This document shows, piece after piece, positions 8,874 through 17,066 of a stretch of 64,000 bases of DNA; the first letter of the stretch is position 1, and every line of letters begins with the position of its first letter. Origin of the DNA: Arthrobacter sunyaminii (lineage in GTDB: Bacteria; Actinomycetota; Actinomycetes; Actinomycetales; Micrococcaceae); the NCBI RefSeq assembly GCF_018866305.1, contig NZ_CP076456.1, forward strand, positions 2,790,001-2,854,000, given 5' to 3'. The notes under the pieces were generated by a model. It worked only from the letters and a program-made list of their open reading frames with translations, ran no database searches and was not told the DNA's origin. A program made the position numbers and the translations under genes.

Positions 8874-10183
8874 GGCCGTGCCGCCAGCATCCGTTCCAGC
8901 GCGGTGCGGGCCGGCACGGCAACGGTGGCGGGAACCGTGATCCGGTTCAGGACCTCGCCCCGGACCAGGCCCTCCAGCACCCAGGCGAGGTAGCCGGGAT
9001 GGATCCGGTACATCGTGGAGCAGGGACAGATCACCGGGTCCAGGCAGAAGATGGTGTGCTGGGGATACTGCGCCGCCAGCCGGTTGACCATGTTGATTTC
9101 GGTGCCGATGGCAAAGGTACTGCCGTCCGGGGCGGCGTCGATGGCCTTAAGGATGTAGTCGGTGGAGCCTGCCTCATCGGCGGCGTCCACCACGGGCATG
9201 GGGCATTCCGGGTGCACAATCACCCGCACTCCGGGGAAGTCGGCGCGGGCCTTTTCGATCTGGGCTACGGTGAAGCGTTTGTGTACCGAGCAGAAGCCGT
9301 TCCACAGCAGCACCCGTGATTGGCGCAGCTGCTCCACGGTGTTTCCGCCCAGCGCCAGCCGGGGGTTCCACGTAGGCATGGCCTCCAGCGGGATCCCCAT
9401 TGCCTTGGCGGTGTTCCGGCCCAGGTGCTGGTCCGGGAAGAAGAGCACCCGGCGCCCGCGTTCGAAGGCCCATTCCAGCACGGCTGCGGCGTTGGAGGAG
9501 GTGCAGACAATGCCGCCGTTCTCGCCGCAGAAACCCTTCAGCGCGGCCGAGGAGTTCATGTAGGTGACCGGGATGACGGGAAGCCGGCCGTCGTCGTCGG
9601 GCTCTGACCCGAAGAGTTCGGTGAGCTGGCCCCAGCACGCGGTCACCGAATCGATGTCCGCCATGTCCGCCATGGAGCAGCCGGCGGCGAGATTGGGCAG
9701 CACCACGGCCTGGTCCGGTCCGGAGAGCAGGTCAGCGGTTTCAGCCATGAAGTGGACGCCGCAGAAAATGATGGCTTCGGCATCGGGCTTGGACTTCGCC
9801 GCCTTGGCCAGCTGAAAGGAATCACCCACAAAGTCCGCGTGGCGGATCACTTCGTCCCGCTGGTAGAAATGGCCCAGAATAACGGCCCGCCCGCCGAGCT
9901 TTTCCTTGGCGGCTTCGATCCGCCGGTGCAGCTCGGCGTCTGACGCCTGCCGGTAATCCTCCGGCAGGCTGCCCTGCCGGGGCGTGGCGGGGGGCGCCGA
10001 ATCATGCATCGAGGCGCCGGGACCGTAGTCCGGCAGCCGGGCGCCGTCGAATTCCCACGGCGGCATGGCCAGAGCCGGCGTGCAGGTGGATGTCGAGGAT
10101 TGTCCATTGGCGGCAGCCGCGGCCGAAATCAGTTCAACGGCCGTGGCGACACTGGGCGTCGAGGTACCGGGGGCATTACTCAT
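8870..10183 (-). CDS. nadA: Quinolinate synthase
   Basis: NadA condenses iminoaspartate with dihydroxyacetone phosphate to quinolinate using a [4Fe-4S] cluster. Three conserved cysteine sites are present: AAGCSMADM (Cys169), HPECPMPVV (Cys327) and VICPCSTMYR (Cys386/388), along with ILGHFYQRDEV and TSSNAAAVLEW. At 437 residues it is longer than E. coli NadA because of a low-complexity N-terminal extension of about 70 residues, which is commonly seen in actinobacterial forms. It lies three bases after nrtR and overlaps nadB by four bases. Confidence 0.95.
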   Translation of the reverse strand: MSNAPGTSTPSVATAVELISAAAAANGQSSTSTCTPALAMPPWEFDGARLPDYGPGASMHDSAPPATPRQGSLPEDYRQASDAELHRRIEAAKEKLGGRAVILGHFYQRDEVIRHADFVGDSFQLAKAAKSKPDAEAIIFCGVHFMAETADLLSGPDQAVVLPNLAAGCSMADMADIDSVTACWGQLTELFGSEPDDDGRLPVIPVTYMNSSAALKGFCGENGGIVCTSSNAAAVLEWAFERGRRVLFFPDQHLGRNTAKAMGIPLEAMPTWNPRLALGGNTVEQLRQSRVLLWNGFCSVHKRFTVAQIEKARADFPGVRVIVHPECPMPVVDAADEAGSTDYILKAIDAAPDGSTFAIGTEINMVNRLAAQYPQHTIFCLDPVICPCSTMYRIHPGYLAWVLEGLVRGEVLNRITVPATVAVPARTALERMLAARP

Positions 10184-10186
10184 GGG

Positions 10187-10975
10187 TTAGTGCTCCGTTG
10201 CTGGGTTGGTCCGGGCTGGCGGGTCTGCCGGTGTTTCGGGTTGTCCGGTCAGGAGCGCTCCGGTGTAGCGGTACAGGCGCGGCGGACGGTGCCTGCCGCC
10301 CTGCAAATACTGGTCCGTGGCTTCGATGTCCGCGGCTGCACGCAGCTGGCGCCGGAAGTTGGCCGGTTCCAGCTCGCGGCCCAGCACGGCTTCGTAGACT
10401 TCCCGCAGCTGCGCCAGGGTAAAGGTGTCACCCAGGAAGGCATAGGCGATGGAACCGTATTCCATCCGGTTGCGCAGCCGCCACAGGGCGTACTCCACAA
10501 TCTCGTTGTGGTCGAAGGCCAGCTCCCCCACCGCGGCGGCCGGAAACCAGCGGACGTTGTCATCCTCCCGGGACAAAGCTGCTTCGTCGGGCTGCACGAG
10601 GGCCCAGTAGACGATGGATACCACTCGCGGCGACGGCGACCGGTCGGTCCCGCCGAAGGCATAGAGCTGCTCCAAATACTTCGGTGCGAGTCCGGTGGTC
10701 TGCGCCAGGTTGCCGGCTGCTGCCTCCTGCAGCGACTCGCCTGCGCCCAACGGCCCGCCGGGCAGTGCCCACAGGCCGCGGAACGGCTCGCGGATGCGGC
10801 GCACCAGCGGCAGCCACAGTGCGGGGCGTCCGGTGTCGGGGTCCGGGCGGAGAGCAAAGATGACGGTGGAGATGGCCAGTGCCGGGGGCTGCCGTGCCCG
10901 TTCGGAAACGTTCGCGTATCTGTGCGCCGGATGCTGGTAAACCACTGGGCCCTTTCCGGCCGGTCCCCGGGCCAA
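10187..10975 (-). CDS. nrtR: NrtR-type NAD regulator (Nudix domain plus winged helix)
   Basis: Residues about 30-165 form a Nudix fold, but the Nudix box is degenerate. Where catalytic members have RExxEExG, this protein has GNLAQTTG, so the metal-binding glutamates are missing. The C-terminal part (FTLAQLREVYEAVLGREL, then NFRRQLR and RLYRYTG) is the winged-helix domain typical of NrtR. NrtR proteins bind ADP-ribose or a related NAD metabolite and repress NAD genes. Here it heads the nadABC-nifS operon, which fits. The start is uncertain: TTG at 10975 without a clear ribosome site, or GTG at 10945 preceded by GGAAAGGG. Confidence 0.88.
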   Translation of the reverse strand: MARGPAGKGPVVYQHPAHRYANVSERARQPPALAISTVIFALRPDPDTGRPALWLPLVRRIREPFRGLWALPGGPLGAGESLQEAAAGNLAQTTGLAPKYLEQLYAFGGTDRSPSPRVVSIVYWALVQPDEAALSREDDNVRWFPAAAVGELAFDHNEIVEYALWRLRNRMEYGSIAYAFLGDTFTLAQLREVYEAVLGRELEPANFRRQLRAAADIEATDQYLQGGRHRPPRLYRYTGALLTGQPETPADPPARTNPATEH

Positions 10976-10990
10976 AGCCTGGAGGAAAGA

Positions 10991-11013
10991 GTAAAAGTCA
11001 GGATGACTCTAAC
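10991..11013. promoter_or_regulatory. Candidate NrtR operator palindrome
   Basis: A 23-bp imperfect palindrome has arms GTAAAAGTCA and TGACTCTAAC around a GGA centre. Eight of ten arm positions pair, and the inner AGTCA/TGACT arms are perfect. It lies 15 bases upstream of the earliest nrtR start, where it would cover the core promoter; a TACTCT -10-like hexamer overlaps its left edge on the minus strand. The position and symmetry match autoregulation by NrtR. I could not compare it with known NrtR motifs. Confidence 0.6.
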
Positions 11014-11067
11014 TCATTTCGGACCAAAGGCGTGCGAGGTGTGTCACATTTTTGGCTGCGGGCCGGA

Positions 11068-11784
11068 TCAGATCCCTGCGGACGGAAGGATCACGCTTGT
11101 CTGGCTGCCGGCATGGACAAAGCCCGCCCGCAGGGCCGTCCGGCAGGACGCAGCGTTATCCGTCCGGGCACGCCACTGCGGGATGAGGCCAGCAGTGATG
11201 GCCGCCTCCGCGGCCAGCTGGGAGACACGCAAAGCGTGTCCGCGGAATCTTTCACCCGGGGCCGTGAGGACTCCCATGTGAGCGAGTGCGCCTGCCCAGA
11301 CGTCATAGCCGGCGCCGGCGACCGGCCGGGCCGGGCTGTCCCTGCCATCCATGAGGATCCAGACGTGCTCAGTGTCGCTGAGGCCAGCTTCCTCCGCATC
11401 CTCAGGCAGGCAGGCACTTTCGAGCATGACCGCATCATTGCGTCCCAGGCTCACCGGCAGCGAAGGACCGGCGGCCGGGGGCACGGTATCGCAAAAGAAG
11501 AGGGAGGCTTCTCCCAGCGCCTGCCCGTTATGCGGAAGACTCAATTCCAGCAGGACGGAGTGCCGGGCCAGCTGGGCGTCGGTCAGGGTGCGTGCCGCCG
11601 CCATCGCCCACGCCGGCCCCACCAGCACGCCCTTTCCGAACAGTGAAACGAACATCAGCAGCGGGCTGTCCCTGCTTTCACGGTACGTCCGGGTACTTGC
11701 GTCCGCCATCTCTTCTTCGTCGATGTCCAGAATCCGGGACCAGGCGAATTGGATGTTCCGTATCGTGGCGGACTGCAGCTCCAT
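11068..11784 (-). CDS. GNAT-like acetyltransferase domain protein
   Basis: The 238-residue protein is read from the ATG at 11784. An open frame extends 36 codons further upstream but would run into the lrp gene and looks unlike protein. The C-terminal third contains GLIPQWRARTDNAASCRTALRAGF, written here in parts: GLIPQWRART and NAASCRTALRAGF, the closing strand-helix pattern of the FR47-type GNAT fold. The N-terminal part (VSLFGKGVLVGPAW) matches the partner domain of such two-part acetyltransferases. The substrate is unknown. It follows the Lrp gene by 28 bases and is probably co-transcribed with it. Confidence 0.6.
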   Translation of the reverse strand: MELQSATIRNIQFAWSRILDIDEEEMADASTRTYRESRDSPLLMFVSLFGKGVLVGPAWAMAAARTLTDAQLARHSVLLELSLPHNGQALGEASLFFCDTVPPAAGPSLPVSLGRNDAVMLESACLPEDAEEAGLSDTEHVWILMDGRDSPARPVAGAGYDVWAGALAHMGVLTAPGERFRGHALRVSQLAAEAAITAGLIPQWRARTDNAASCRTALRAGFVHAGSQTSVILPSAGI

Positions 11785-11812
11785 GCGGCATTTGTAGCAC
11801 GGGAACCAAAGA

Positions 11813-12316
11813 TTAGGCAGGATCGGCAGCCTGCTGCTCGGCCGGGTCCGCGCCGGACGCCGCCTCCAGCAGCGGTAGGGTCCGGCCGTCAAAATGCGTG
11901 TTCAGCACGATCACGGATGAGGACCGCACAATGGTGCGGGTCGCCACGATGGAATCTATGACGCGCTGGAGGTCCGAGTTGGAGCGGGCGGCGACCCGGG
12001 CCAGCAGATCGCTCTCGCCGGAGACGGTGTGAATCTCCTGGATCTCCGGGATACGGGCCAGAGCGGCAACCACGGCATCGTGGCCAATGTCCTGGCTGAT
12101 GGTCAGCGAGCAGTAGGCAAGCACCGAGTAGCCCAGTGCCGCCGGATCAATCCGCGGCCCCCATCCGGAAATGACTCCCGCCTTCTGCATTCGGTCCAAC
12201 CTTGCCTGCACGGTGGCGCGGGCCACCTGCAGCGTGCGCGAGGCTTCAAGGACGGACATCCGGGGCTCGTCAGTGAACAACGCGATAATGCGTGCATCCA
12301 AGGCATCTGTGGGCAT
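11813..12316 (-). CDS. Lrp/AsnC family transcriptional regulator
   Basis: The 167-residue protein starts at 12316, where GGGGAAGGGAAG provides a good ribosome site; an in-frame upstream start lacks one. Residues 3-55 form the helix-turn-helix (LDARIIALFTDEPRMS, then ARATVQARLDRMQKAGVI). The RAM/AsnC effector domain follows (GYSVLAYCSLTIS, VSGESDLLARVAARS). Lrp proteins sense amino acids. The divergent amino-acid permease gene starts 172 bases away and is the likely target. The C-terminal tail is Ala/Gln-rich. Confidence 0.9.
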   Translation of the reverse strand: MPTDALDARIIALFTDEPRMSVLEASRTLQVARATVQARLDRMQKAGVISGWGPRIDPAALGYSVLAYCSLTISQDIGHDAVVAALARIPEIQEIHTVSGESDLLARVAARSNSDLQRVIDSIVATRTIVRSSSVIVLNTHFDGRTLPLLEAASGADPAEQQAADPA

Positions 12317-12488
12317 GCTTCCCTTCCCCCGCACGGCGAAATGCTGTGCAAACTGCAAGCATAGTGGCACAAATCATACGCATACTGAGCGACGTGCACT
12401 CACGGCATAAGATGGTTAGTTATGGCCGCGGCCGGTTTTCGGCACTCCACTCTTCACGGCATCCCCAACTTCAAAGGTGTCTTTTTTC

Positions 12489-13907
12489 ATGACCACCCGA
12501 ACGTCCGCGACCGGTTCAACCGGACCAGCCGCACCGGCACCGTCTGGATCTCCCACCGTGCGCAAGATGCGCCCCCGCCATTTGGTCTTCATGAGCCTGG
12601 GCAGCGCCATCGGCACCGGACTGTTTGTCGGTTCCGGCGCCGGAATCCAGGCGGCAGGACCCGCGGTTCTGCTGTCCTTCCTGATTGCCGGCACCATGGT
12701 CATCCTCGTCATGCGGATGATGGGCGAAATGGCCGCGGCAGACCCCAGCAGCGGAGCCTTCTCCGTATATGCCGAGAAGGCACTCGGCCGCCCGGCCGGA
12801 ACGACCATCGGCTGGTTGTGGTGGCTGCAGTTGGTGATAGTCATCGCCGCCGAGGCAACGGCTGCGGCGGCAATTGTTGCCTCCATGTGGCCCGGTTCGC
12901 AGCAGTGGCTGCTGGCGCTGGTGTTCATGAGCCTGTTTACGGCCATCAATTTGGGCGGCGTCGCCAGCTTCGGAGAGTTTGAGTACTGGTTTGCACTGCT
13001 CAAAGTATTGGCGATCGTGGCGTTCCTCGCCATCGGCGTCGCCTTCATTGCCGGGTGGCTGCCCAACGTCCCGGCTCCCGGGCTGAGCAACCTGACCGGC
13101 AACGGCGGCTTCATGCCGCACGGATGGAGCGGGGTCGGCGCCGGACTGCTGCTGGTGGTCTTCGCGTTCGGAGGCACCGAGATCGTGGCTGTCGCGGCCG
13201 CCGACACCGAGGAGCCCGAAACCAACATTGCCAAAGCCATCACCTCGGTGGTCTGGCGCATCCTGGTTTTCTACATCGGGTCAGTCCTGGTGATCGTCAC
13301 GATCCTGCCGTGGGACAGCGAGTCCCTGAGCACCGGGCCCTTTGTGGCCGCACTGGCGGAGGCACGTGTTCCGGGTGCCGACGTTGTGATGGCCGTGGTG
13401 ATTGTGGTGGCCCTGCTCTCGGCGCTGAACGCAAATCTTTATGGCGCTTCACGGATGGTGTTCTCACTCGCTGAGCGCGGCAGGGCTCCCCGGGCGCTCG
13501 CCCGCAAGGGCGCCAGCGGTGTCCCCCGTGCCGCCGTGGCTGCCTCGGTGGCTTTCGGTTTCCTGACGGTGGCACTGAACTATCTGTACCCCGAAACGGT
13601 TCTCATGATCCTGTTGAACCTGGTGGGTTCCACCTGTCTGGTGGTCTGGGGCGTTTCAATTGTTTCGCAGATTATCCTGCGGCGCCGTGCCGAGTCCGCA
13701 GGCGTGGAACTGCGGTTCAAGATGTGGGCGTTCCCCTGGCTTTCCTACTTTGCGCTGGCCCTGCTGGCCGGCATTGTGGTGCTCGGCTTCCTGGACCCGG
13801 CGGTCCGGATTCAGCTGCTGGCAACACTCGCCCTGACCTGCGCACTGTCTTTTGCCGCGTGGCTCATGGACCGCAGCGCAGTGAAGTCCGGCCGCCAGCT
13901 TAAATAG
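12489..13907 (+). CDS. Amino-acid permease (APC superfamily, AAT-like)
   Basis: The 472-residue permease has about 12 hydrophobic segments. It carries the family signature in helix 1 (GSAIGTGLFVGSGAGIQAAG) and helix 6 to loop FAFGGTEIVAVAAADTEEPE, as in GABA/aromatic/D-serine type proton symporters. The ATG at 12489 is preferred over a GTG twelve bases upstream because that GTG overlaps the AAAGGTG ribosome site. The specific amino acid cannot be told. It is divergent from the Lrp gene, which probably controls it. A hairpin at 14064-14101 may end its transcript. Confidence 0.88.
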   Translation: MTTRTSATGSTGPAAPAPSGSPTVRKMRPRHLVFMSLGSAIGTGLFVGSGAGIQAAGPAVLLSFLIAGTMVILVMRMMGEMAAADPSSGAFSVYAEKALGRPAGTTIGWLWWLQLVIVIAAEATAAAAIVASMWPGSQQWLLALVFMSLFTAINLGGVASFGEFEYWFALLKVLAIVAFLAIGVAFIAGWLPNVPAPGLSNLTGNGGFMPHGWSGVGAGLLLVVFAFGGTEIVAVAAADTEEPETNIAKAITSVVWRILVFYIGSVLVIVTILPWDSESLSTGPFVAALAEARVPGADVVMAVVIVVALLSALNANLYGASRMVFSLAERGRAPRALARKGASGVPRAAVAASVAFGFLTVALNYLYPETVLMILLNLVGSTCLVVWGVSIVSQIILRRRAESAGVELRFKMWAFPWLSYFALALLAGIVVLGFLDPAVRIQLLATLALTCALSFAAWLMDRSAVKSGRQLK

Positions 13908-14063
13908 CTAAAATTCACCGGACCCGCATTTTTGCGTTTATGCGTGGGTAATTTGCAGCAATTAGCAAACACCGCGGAATGTTATCCAGAATCTCGGCGC
14001 GGCATAAAAGCCGTAAAGAGTAGTTCGTCATTGATGGGGCCGGCATTATTGCCCCGTGGCCAA

Positions 14064-14101
14064 CAGCCGCGAAGAAGCTTTTCTTGAATACTTCGCGGCT
14101 G
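14064..14101. terminator. Hairpin between permease and small basic-protein gene
   Basis: An 11-bp perfect inverted repeat, CAGCCGCGAAG and CTTCGCGGCTG, flanks a 16-base loop. It sits between two convergent genes and could end transcription from both sides. There is no T-tract, which is common for actinobacterial terminators. A weaker GGGGC/GCCCC hairpin lies just upstream. Confidence 0.5.
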
Positions 14102-14157
14102 CGGGCGTTCCGGGGGCTGCCTGCTGCACGCTGCCCCTGGCGCTAGTGACCCTGGCG

Positions 14158-14289
14158 CTACTGACCCTTACGCTTCTTGGGTGCAAGCTCCGACTCGGCA
14201 CTCATCTTGGCCCTTTTTTCGGCCCGCTTGTCCTTGATGGACTTGCCGGGCTTTTTCTCGTTTGAACCCTGCGGGGATTTACCTGACAA
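14158..14289 (-). CDS. Small Lys/Arg-rich protein, 43 residues
   Basis: This short gene is supported by GAGGAG six bases before a TTG start on the minus strand. The product is strongly basic (KKPGKSIKDKRAEKRAKM, ending PKKRKGQ), with no hydrophobic segment. I do not recognise a named family. Very small basic proteins of this kind occur near the ends of operons in Arthrobacter-like genomes and may bind nucleic acid, but that is inference from charge. The stop codon lies inside a tandem 15-bp duplication (14136-14150 and 14151-14165, 14 of 15 identical). Confidence 0.6.
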   Translation of the reverse strand: MSGKSPQGSNEKKPGKSIKDKRAEKRAKMSAESELAPKKRKGQ

Positions 14290-14639
14290 TTTAGGCTCCT
14301 CTGAAAGAACAAATACGGATAGCCTCGACCATACCCGGTAAAAAAATAAAAGCCAGTCCTCACTGCTTCCGACTTCACCGACCCGGCACAGAAATACTCT
14401 CCCAACAGTTGACTGTCGTAGAAATGCCCCCTGGAGCCCATGAAAAGGTCGCCGTCGCAGCACTTCACGGAAGGTGCCGGCCACGGCGGCTCCTTCTGTG
14501 AAGGACCACACCGCGCGGCGCGGCAGGGGGACTTCCGGGAAAATCGACGTACCGTATCTCTCGGGACCGCTTTGAAGATGACGAATCCCCGTACATCGAA
14601 CCCGTCTCCCCTGGACCCAGCAAGCATTGGAGTACCGGC
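14290..14639. other. 350-bp divergent intergenic region
   Basis: The region separates the small basic-protein gene from the hydrolase gene, so it should hold two divergent promoters. On the minus strand TTTACC and TATCCG with a 16-base spacer are a weak promoter candidate for the small gene. A 12-bp inverted repeat with one mismatch (14463-14474 and 14492-14503) surrounds a 17-base loop. I see no convincing coding frame here. Confidence 0.4.
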
Positions 14640-15452
14640 GTGGCCGAAACCCCTGTCCCCCTGCAGGTACGAGCCGTGGAAGGCATCAATCCCGGCCTGT
14701 TTGCCGAAGTTGTCCTGCCCGGCGGCGGCGCACGGCCAATGCGACCGGTGCTGCTCCTGCACGGCTTCGCCTCCTCGTCGCAGCTGAATTGGCACAACAC
14801 GGGCTGGGTGAACACTTTGACCGCCGCCGGCAGAACGGTAATCACCGTGGACCTGCCCGGACACGGGCGCAGTGCTGCACCCGCCGATCCGGCAGCCTAC
14901 CGGCCCAGCCGTATCCGGGCGGACCTGCTGCAGCTGCTGACGGATGCCGGCGTTCTCCCGCTGGCCGACGGCGACCCGGCGTCAGGCGTGGACATCGTCG
15001 GCTATTCCCTGGGCTCCCGGCTGGCCTGGGAGCTTGGGTCCACCCAGCCCGATCTGGTGCACCGCATGGTCCTGGGTGGTCCGGGCAGCAGCGATCCGCT
15101 TGCCGATTTTGATCTGGCGGGTGCACGGGAGATCCTCGCCGGGCGCTCAGAGAGGGCCGACGGCGTCACGGCCGAGCTGCTGCGAATGGCACAGGTGATT
15201 CCCGGCAACGACATGGCAGCCTTGCTGGGAATGGTGGAAGCGATCAAGGAAGAACGGTTTGTTCCGGCCGGTGCCGCTCCCCGGATGCCGCTGCTGCTCG
15301 TGGCCGGCGACCTCGACACTTTTGCAACCGGCATCCCGGAGCTGGCAGAACTGTCCGGTCAGGCGGAGGTGCTCCTGCTGCCTGGCCGCACCCATGCCAA
15401 CGCCGTCACCTCACGAACCTTTAAGCAGGCGGCTGTCTCATTCCTTGCCTGA
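14640..15452 (+). CDS. Alpha/beta hydrolase
   Basis: The 270-residue protein starts at a GTG with GGAG seven bases upstream. It shows the oxyanion-hole HGFASS near residue 41, DLPGHGRS, the nucleophile elbow GYSLGS (Ser near 121), an acid near LLLVAGDLD, and the final LPGRTHANAV with the catalytic His. The fold and motifs are those of soluble esterases, haloperoxidase-like or C-C hydrolases. The substrate is unknown. There is no signal peptide. It appears to be a single-gene unit. Confidence 0.85.
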   Translation: MAETPVPLQVRAVEGINPGLFAEVVLPGGGARPMRPVLLLHGFASSSQLNWHNTGWVNTLTAAGRTVITVDLPGHGRSAAPADPAAYRPSRIRADLLQLLTDAGVLPLADGDPASGVDIVGYSLGSRLAWELGSTQPDLVHRMVLGGPGSSDPLADFDLAGAREILAGRSERADGVTAELLRMAQVIPGNDMAALLGMVEAIKEERFVPAGAAPRMPLLLVAGDLDTFATGIPELAELSGQAEVLLLPGRTHANAVTSRTFKQAAVSFLA

Positions 15453-15688
15453 ACGTCGCCTCCCCCGGCGCCGGGGAACATGTGCGTGATGGCATATTAC
15501 GAGTTGATAAAACCGGCAACGGGGTGCGCACTGCCGCTAAGTCAGCAGGATATGATGATTTGGCGAGCAGAGCAGAAGCGTTTTAATCAGGCTACTGATC
15601 AATTTCGGTTATCCGTGACAGGACTGACACCCGAATGCCGCCTGCCGCTCTTTCTTCTTTATGTCGATTCACCTCAAGGAGGACACCC

Positions 15689-16633
15689 GTGGATGTACTC
15701 CTTGGGCACCGATACCGCACCGTTGAGCTTTTGGGCACCGGCGGCGCTGCTTCGGTTTACCGCGCAGTGGATGAGAACCTAAACCGGGAAGTTGCCGTCA
15801 AACGCTTCCATCCCGACGTCAGTGATGACGATGAGTTCCGCCGCCAGCAGACCGAGACGCTGCTGCTGGCCACGCTGAACCATCCCGGGTTGGTGACTTT
15901 GCTCGATGCAGGCACCTTCGAAGAGGAAGACGGCCGGGCATCAACCTATCTGGTCATGGAGCTCGTGGACGGACCTGACCTTCGCAAAACGCTCAAATCC
16001 GGTCCGCTGACGCCGTCAGGAACCGCCTCATTGGGCGCCGACCTGGCAGATGCCCTGAATTATGTGCATTCCAACGGGGTCATTCACCGGGATGTGAAGC
16101 CCGCGAATATCCTGCTGTATCCGCAGGATGAAAACGACACCCGGCTCTACCCGAAGTTGACGGATTTTGGCATCGCCCGAATGACTGACGCAACTATGGC
16201 CACCGCACACGGCGCGACCATCGGCACGGCAAACTATTTGAGCCCGGAACAGGCACTGGGCGGTGCGGTTGAGCCGCGCACCGACATCTACTCCCTGGGC
16301 CTGGTGCTTCTGGAATGCCTGACCGGAGAAAAAGCCTTTCCGGGCCCTACCGTCGAGTCCGCCGTCGCACGCTTGGTCCGAGATCCGGAGATTCCGGCGG
16401 ACCTTGGCACCGAGTGGGTGGACCTGTTGAAGTCAATGACGGCAAGGACTGTGGAGGCCCGTCCCGAAGCCCACGATGCGGCGGGCGCCCTCCGGGCTCT
16501 GGCCGCAGAGTCCGACGCCCTTCAGCATGCTGTTGCCTCCGCAGACTTCGGCCCTGACGACGCCGTCACCGGCGGAGTCACCACCGGGAATATTTACATT
16601 CCGCTGCCGCCGGCACACGCACCCAGCCTTTAG
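15689..16633 (+). CDS. Soluble serine/threonine protein kinase
   Basis: The 314-residue kinase starts at a GTG six bases after AAGGAGG. It has a Gly-rich loop GTGGAASVY (16-24), VAIK-type lysine VAVKRF (Lys38), catalytic loop HRDVKPAN (133-140), DFG (159-161) and an activation loop rich in Thr ending GTANYLSPEQ. It is a PknB-like (Hanks-type) kinase but has no transmembrane helix and no PASTA or other sensor domain, so it acts in the cytoplasm. No phosphatase or FHA gene is adjacent. The 236 bases upstream are less GC-rich than the surroundings and hold no other gene. Confidence 0.9.
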   Translation: MDVLLGHRYRTVELLGTGGAASVYRAVDENLNREVAVKRFHPDVSDDDEFRRQQTETLLLATLNHPGLVTLLDAGTFEEEDGRASTYLVMELVDGPDLRKTLKSGPLTPSGTASLGADLADALNYVHSNGVIHRDVKPANILLYPQDENDTRLYPKLTDFGIARMTDATMATAHGATIGTANYLSPEQALGGAVEPRTDIYSLGLVLLECLTGEKAFPGPTVESAVARLVRDPEIPADLGTEWVDLLKSMTARTVEARPEAHDAAGALRALAAESDALQHAVASADFGPDDAVTGGVTTGNIYIPLPPAHAPSL

Positions 16634-16667
16634 AAGAGCCGGGGCGGGGCCAGCGAACGGCACAAAG

Positions 16668-16699
16668 AAGCCCGGACCGATTCATGTCGGTCCGGGCTT
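16668..16699. terminator. Bidirectional terminator hairpin
   Basis: A perfect 13-bp stem (arms 16668-16680 and 16687-16699) has a six-base loop TTCATG. It ends in CTTTCT on the plus strand and CTTTGTG on the minus strand. It lies between the convergent kinase gene and the small acidic-protein gene. Confidence 0.85.
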
Positions 16700-16722
16700 T
16701 CTCCATCCCAGCGCGGCTTGTC

Positions 16723-16893
16723 CTACTTGGAACCTTCGGCCGACTCCTGGTCTTCCTCCGGCTCAAAATTCGAGGGCTCATCCGTGGACGCGGCGGCTAC
16801 GCCGTCCTCGGTGTCGGGGATGGTGCCCTCGGGACCCGTGGTCTTCTCCCCGCCCTTGGACTGGTCCTCGTTGGGGTTCTTTTCGCTGCCCAT
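16723..16893 (-). CDS. Small acidic hydrophilic protein, 56 residues
   Basis: The gene starts at the ATG at 16893 with GAGGAG seven bases upstream; an in-frame ATG five codons earlier lacks a ribosome site. The product is rich in Glu, Asp, Gly and Ser (MGSEKNPNEDQSKGGEKTT at the start, EPEEDQESAEGSK at the end) and is probably unstructured. I know no function for it. Its strong ribosome site and terminator on the 3' side support it as a real gene. Confidence 0.65.
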   Translation of the reverse strand: MGSEKNPNEDQSKGGEKTTGPEGTIPDTEDGVAAASTDEPSNFEPEEDQESAEGSK

Positions 16894-16992
16894 GGTGGGT
16901 CTCCTCATCCGCTGCGGCTCCCGCCGACTATTCCGGCGCTTCCTTCGATACTAAGGCACCTGAGCATGGACGGGACAGCGGCCGGGCCGCAC

Positions 16993-17029
16993 CGTTCCCA
17001 AACCGGCCGCTGCGGCCGGTTTGGGAACG
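16993..17029. terminator. Long perfect hairpin after MFS gene
   Basis: A perfect 17-bp stem (16993-17009 and 17013-17029) has a CTG loop. It lies 38 bases past the stop of the minus-strand MFS gene and about 100 bases upstream of the small acidic gene. There is no T-tract. It is probably a terminator of the MFS transcript. Confidence 0.6.
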
Positions 17030-17066
17030 TGCCGCTGGCCGGGTTGGAACCGGACCGCTGAGACAA

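Noticed and set aside
14056..14265. Plus-strand 69-codon frame with a hydrophobic, Leu-rich stretch
   Set aside because: It lies opposite the small basic-protein gene, crosses a hairpin and a tandem repeat, and has no ribosome site.
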